Assembly: GCA_937915545.1 (NCBI GenBank)
Contig: CALGIJ010000011.1
Coordinates: 1-64,000 of the forward strand
DNA length: 64,000 nucleotides
DNA from: an uncultured Desulfobacterales bacterium
GTDB lineage: Bacteria > Desulfobacterota > Desulfobulbia > Desulfobulbales > Desulfocapsaceae
Direction: 5' to 3'
In this document: piece by piece, positions 60,896 to 64,000 of the stretch
How positions within the stretch are numbered: the first letter of the stretch is position 1
Layout of the letters: every line of letters begins with the position of its first letter
The notes under the pieces: model-generated
The model's input: the letters and a program-made list of their open reading frames with translations, nothing else
Database searches by the model: none
Told to the model about the DNA's origin: nothing
Position numbers and translations under genes: made by a program

Positions 60896-62302
60896 TTAGC
60901 CCCTCTCGCCACTCCGGCGATAGAGGCTGAGGTCGATGGCATGCTTGGTGATCTTATCGTAGAAGCTCTTGCGTGAAATACCCAGCCGGGCATGCGCCTG
61001 GGCCACCTGCCCGTCGGTTTCACGCAGCACGGCGATGATGCGCTCCTTCTCAGTGTGGTCGAGGAGTTCCTTGAGAGGCATCTCCCCGCAGGCTTCCACC
61101 GCCGGCGGTGAAGCCGCCTTCTCCCGTTGTTCATGTGGGCTGCCGAGGATGCACAGGCGTCGCACGTAGTTGCGCAGCTCACGGACATTGCCCGGCCAAG
61201 GCTGGGCGACGATCTCCTGCAGGGTCTCGGGGCTGAAGGGCGGCGGCGCGCTCATCTTGCCGTAGCCATACTCCTGGCGGAAGAACTCCACCAGCAGGGG
61301 GATGTCCTCGCGCCGCTGTCGCAGGGGCTCTATCTTCACCGGCAGCACGTTGAGACGGAAGTAGAGGTCCTGGCGGAAAGCCTCGCGTGCCACCTCCTCT
61401 TCCAGATCCTTGTTGGTGGCGGCGATAATCCGTGCCTTGACAGGAAGTTCGGCGTTGCTGCCCAGGGGGCTGACCACCCGCGCCTCGAGGACCCGGAGCA
61501 GCTTGCCCTGCAGGGCCAGGGGCAGGCTGCAGATCTCGTCAAGGAACAGGGTGCCCTCGGCGGCAAACTCGAACTTGCCGATCTTGCGCTGGGCCGCACC
61601 GGTAAAAGCCCCTTTGGCATGGCCGAAGAGTTCCGACTCGATCATCTCGGCGGGCATCGCCCCCATATTGACGGCGACGAAGGGACTGCCGGCGCGATGA
61701 CCGATCTCATGGATGGCGCGGGCCACCAGTTCCTTGCCGGTTCCCGTCTCGCCGTGGATGAGCACCGGGTCGCTCTCCGCCGCCACCGCCTTGATGATGT
61801 CGTAGAGACGGTGCATCGCCGGATGGTTGCCGATCAATCCGTAGAAACGGGTGAGATCCTGGCGCTGCTCGGCCAGCGAACTGTTGAGACGACGGTTCTC
61901 CTGGACCAGCCGACGTTTTTCCACCGCCCGCACCAGACAGGCGCTGAGCACGTCCTCGTCCACCGGTTTCTGCAAAAAGTCATAGGCGCCGCTCTTGATG
62001 GCGGTGACCGCCAGGGCGATGTCGCCGTGACCGGTGATCATGATCACCGGCAACTCGGCGTCATGGGCGAGGACGTGGGCAAGAAACTGCAGGCCGTCCA
62101 TGCCCGGCATCTTGATATCGCTGACGATGGCCGCGTACGCGCCACGCTTCAAGGTTTCCAGTGCCTCCACCGGGGCAGAGAAGGTGTCGACGTCATAGCC
62201 GCCGAGGCTCAAGGTCTGGCCGATGGCCATGAGCAGGTAGGCGTCGTCATCGACCACCATGATTTTCGGACGTTTTCCTTCGTCGCTGGCTGTTGCGCTC
62301 AT
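60896..62302 (-). CDS. NtrC-family sigma54-dependent response regulator, DctD-like
   Basis: The 468-residue regulator has a receiver domain (VVDDDAYLL, phospho-acceptor in VSDIKMPGMDG, KPVDED), an AAA+ domain with Walker A HGETGTGKELVARAIH near residue 180 and the sigma54 loop GAFTGA near 230, Walker B LFLDEICSL, and a Fis-like helix-turn-helix (GQVAQAHARLGISRKSFYDKI, first part GQVAQAHARLGISR). It is preceded by a kinase on the same strand with a 37-base gap, so the pair is cognate. A sigma54-type promoter lies upstream of the kinase in the opposite direction, a likely target. Confidence 0.92.
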   Translation of the reverse strand: MSATASDEGKRPKIMVVDDDAYLLMAIGQTLSLGGYDVDTFSAPVEALETLKRGAYAAIVSDIKMPGMDGLQFLAHVLAHDAELPVIMITGHGDIALAVTAIKSGAYDFLQKPVDEDVLSACLVRAVEKRRLVQENRRLNSSLAEQRQDLTRFYGLIGNHPAMHRLYDIIKAVAAESDPVLIHGETGTGKELVARAIHEIGHRAGSPFVAVNMGAMPAEMIESELFGHAKGAFTGAAQRKIGKFEFAAEGTLFLDEICSLPLALQGKLLRVLEARVVSPLGSNAELPVKARIIAATNKDLEEEVAREAFRQDLYFRLNVLPVKIEPLRQRREDIPLLVEFFRQEYGYGKMSAPPPFSPETLQEIVAQPWPGNVRELRNYVRRLCILGSPHEQREKAASPPAVEACGEMPLKELLDHTEKERIIAVLRETDGQVAQAHARLGISRKSFYDKITKHAIDLSLYRRSGERG

Positions 62303-62339
62303 CTTTGCCGTCCTCGCTGCCGGCCCGCATGGGTGGAAT

Positions 62340-63662
62340 TTACGCTCCGCCCCCCTCGTGGGCGGGAAGATAGACGTTGAAACAGGCCCCCTGTCCGGGC
62401 TGACTGTCGACCCTGATGAAGCCGCCAAAGCCGCGAACGATGCGGTCGACGATGGACAGACCGAGCCCCATGCCCGAGCCGGCCGAGCGGGTGGTGAAGA
62501 AGGGGTCGAAGATCTTTTCCAGGTTGGCCTGGCTGATTCCCTCGCCATTGTCGCGCACCGCGATGAGCACATAGGGCTCTTCACGGAGCGACGCCGGGTT
62601 GACCGAAGAGGTAACGCCGGTGGTGATGGTCAGGCGTGGCTCAGCGGTCTTACCCATGGAGAGGATGGCGTTCTGGATGAGGTTGAAGAAGACCTGCTCG
62701 AACTTGACTTCCTGGCCCATGACCTCAATCGGCCGCTGCGTGTCCAACTCGAGGTAGAGCCCGATATCGGAAAGGGTCAGCTGCGACTCGAAAAAGTTGA
62801 GGATGTCGAGGATGATGGCATTGATATTGACTGGCACCAGAGTGTCCTTGGCCTTGGAGGCGAAGCTCTTCAGGCTGTTGATGATGCTCGACGCCTTGTT
62901 GACCCGGTCGATGATGATGCCCAGGTTCTCCTCGAGCATCTTGCGGTTGTGCTCCGGATCGGCCATGGCCTTGAGACAGTTGCGCGCGAGAAGGAGGATG
63001 GCGTTGAGCGGCTGCGTCAACTCGTGGCCGATGCCGGCAGCCATCTCGCCGAGGCTGGCGAGGCGCGCCGAGTGGGTCAGCTGATCCTGGACCTCGCGCA
63101 TGCGCGCCATCATCTTGTAGAAATCGCTCTTGTCGGAGGCGATGAACATATGCAGCACCCGCCCCGACTCGGTGACATAGGTCGAGCCCTTGAGAGTCAC
63201 CGGCACCGGCCGCCCCCCCTGGTCGATGAGGTTGGTCTCGAGAATCTGGAACTCCCCCTCGGCGAGGGCTTCGCGAATCATCAGACAGTCGCTGTCGTCC
63301 ACCAGGTCGATGAGGTTGAGCGGACGTGATCTATCAAGAGAGTAGCCAAGGCAGCGGGTGAACTCGTTGTTGCACTGCACCACGAAATAATCGCGATCGA
63401 GGAGGAAGAAGAGCTCATTGAGGCTGGTGAGGATCTTCTCGGTGAACTCCTTGCCCGCCTGCAGTTCCTCGTGTTTTTTCAGCACGCGGATGACCAGCTC
63501 GGTCTTCTGCTTTTCCAGCAGCTCCACCAGGCCGAGTTCAATGCCCTTTTCGTCGCGACCCTTGCGACCGCCTTTTTTCCCCGGGCCCACAGGCCCGCCG
63601 ATCTCTGTCACCTTTTCTCTCCACCGCCAGGGTTTACCGGTAACGCCTGTCACCGATTCCAC
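62340..63662 (-). CDS. PAS-domain sensor histidine kinase
   Basis: The 440-residue kinase has no convincing membrane helix, so it is probably cytoplasmic. A coiled region (LLEKQKTELVIRVLKKHEELQ, first part LLEKQKTELVIRV) precedes a PAS domain (NELFFLLDRDYFVVQCNNEF, near residue 82). The H-box GHELTQPLNAILLL is near 210 in the NtrB-like style, followed by N-box NLIQNA, G1 DNGEGI and G2 GSGMGLGLSIV. It heads the kinase-regulator pair and should phosphorylate the DctD-like protein. Confidence 0.9.
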   Translation of the reverse strand: MESVTGVTGKPWRWREKVTEIGGPVGPGKKGGRKGRDEKGIELGLVELLEKQKTELVIRVLKKHEELQAGKEFTEKILTSLNELFFLLDRDYFVVQCNNEFTRCLGYSLDRSRPLNLIDLVDDSDCLMIREALAEGEFQILETNLIDQGGRPVPVTLKGSTYVTESGRVLHMFIASDKSDFYKMMARMREVQDQLTHSARLASLGEMAAGIGHELTQPLNAILLLARNCLKAMADPEHNRKMLEENLGIIIDRVNKASSIINSLKSFASKAKDTLVPVNINAIILDILNFFESQLTLSDIGLYLELDTQRPIEVMGQEVKFEQVFFNLIQNAILSMGKTAEPRLTITTGVTSSVNPASLREEPYVLIAVRDNGEGISQANLEKIFDPFFTTRSAGSGMGLGLSIVDRIVRGFGGFIRVDSQPGQGACFNVYLPAHEGGGA

Positions 63663-63854
63663 ACATAGTCGATTTTCCCGGTAATTTCAATCGATTTGCC
63701 GCTTTTCCCGCGCCGCGTTCTCTTCGCCACCACTCCAACTCTTGCCACCTCCCCCTGCAAGCTTGCCCAAATCGGGTCGTCGGCCGCCGTCGAACATCAG
63801 GTAACATACCGTATTTTTTACATAGAGATATTTTTTTCATTTTCCGCCGCCTGC

Positions 63855-63870
63855 TGGCGCGGGAGTTGCG
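63855..63870 (+). promoter_or_regulatory. Sigma54-type -24/-12 promoter
   Basis: TGGCGCGGGAGTTGCG matches TGGCACG-N4-TTGCW with GG (63856-63857) and GC (63868-63869) at the required spacing. It points right, away from an adjacent NtrC-family regulator pair, so a downstream gene could be its target. Transcription would start near 63881. Confidence 0.5.
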
Positions 63871-63881
63871 AACAGGGGGGC

Positions 63882-64000
63882 ATGATGAAGACCAGGGCGG
63901 ACAGCACAGCCGCAACGACAGCAACCAAACCAGGCGTTCGAAAGACCTCGGCAACGACCATGACGGGTAAAACGGAAGACAGGGGAACCCCGGCATTACG
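63882..64000 (+). CDS. Start of a gene cut by the window edge (uncertain)
   Basis: A reading frame from ATG 63882 stays open to the end (39 codons), after a purine-rich AGGGGGG. The peptide is Thr/Ala-rich and not recognisable. If the sigma54-like promoter is real, its start would fall near 63881, leaving no room for this ribosome site, so the true start may lie further right. Confidence 0.3.
   Translation, partial: MMKTRADSTAATTATKPGVRKTSATTMTGKTEDRGTPAL

Noticed and set aside
63634..63996. Minus-strand open frame at the right edge
   Set aside because: It overlaps the kinase start and the divergent promoter region, and its Arg/Pro/Trp-rich translation is not family-like.
1..64000. CRISPR array or insertion sequence
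   Set aside because: No regularly spaced direct repeats or transposase motifs were found; the only tandem repeats are the coding MORN and AEAAAK units.

Overview
The window is about 62-65% GC by eye, densely coded, and reads as the chromosome of an anaerobic, probably sulfate- or sulfur-metabolising deltaproteobacterium (Desulfobacterota, perhaps near Desulfobulbales). That placement is inferred from the gene set: a low-molecular-weight siroheme protein, a membrane HdrBC-like redox pair, a CooC-type nickel ATPase, several NtrC-family regulators, CarD, and the order ispE - tRNA-Gln - prs - rplY - pth. I see no phage, insertion sequence, CRISPR array or rRNA; one tRNA is present.

Layout. 1-6.7 kb: a terminator, a class III fructose-1,6-bisphosphatase, a GlpX-like protein with a degraded active site, a siroheme protein, and a MotB-like/MotA-like stator pair facing a DUF4388 gene. 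7.2-14.2 kb: dnaE, a double zinc-ribbon protein and the xerC-hslV-hslU operon. 14.5-17.5 kb: the isoprenoid operon xseB-ispA-dxs. 17.6-24.6 kb (mostly minus): a nucleotide-sugar epimerase, class II FBP aldolase, tatC broken in a nine-base homopolymer, a GIY-YIG protein, a core-MetE protein and a MoxR/VWA pair. 25.2-29.6 kb: a membrane heterodisulfide-reductase-like pair, cooC, and a zinc-ribbon protein with a degenerate HD domain behind an FNR/HcpR-like operator. 30-33 kb: a PilR/PilS-like two-component system. 33.1-47.4 kb (minus): murA, prmC, prfA, rpmE, rho, coaE, rluD, carD, pth, rplY, prs, tRNA-Gln, ispE, a DUF1844 gene and serA. 47.8-54.8 kb (plus): gltX, glnS and an iron-uptake cluster with three FeoA-type proteins and feoB. 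54.9-63.7 kb (minus): a DUF4177 protein, a 21-repeat MORN protein, avtA, a nucleoside-gate membrane protein, a small Cys protein, sixA and a second NtrC-family regulator with its kinase. A sigma54-like promoter diverges from that kinase at the right edge.

How the genes fit together. Class III FBPase and class II aldolase fit gluconeogenesis in an organism that fixes or oxidises carbon through CO dehydrogenase/acetyl-CoA synthase, which the CooC maturase suggests. The HdrBC-like pair, siroheme protein and Feo cluster fit iron-rich anaerobic respiration. Most of the remaining genes are housekeeping.

Most notable observations: the tatC frame break at a T9 run; ispE with no stop before the downstream tRNA-Gln, so that its reading frame runs through the whole tRNA; the GlpX homologue lacking several expected metal ligands beside a complete class III FBPase; the cytochrome b/c plus four-cluster Fe-S fusion protein; the HD domain without its HD; and candidate operators (FNR/HcpR-like, CsoR-like palindrome, sigma54 -24/-12). 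All functional calls come from reading motifs by eye, without database searches.
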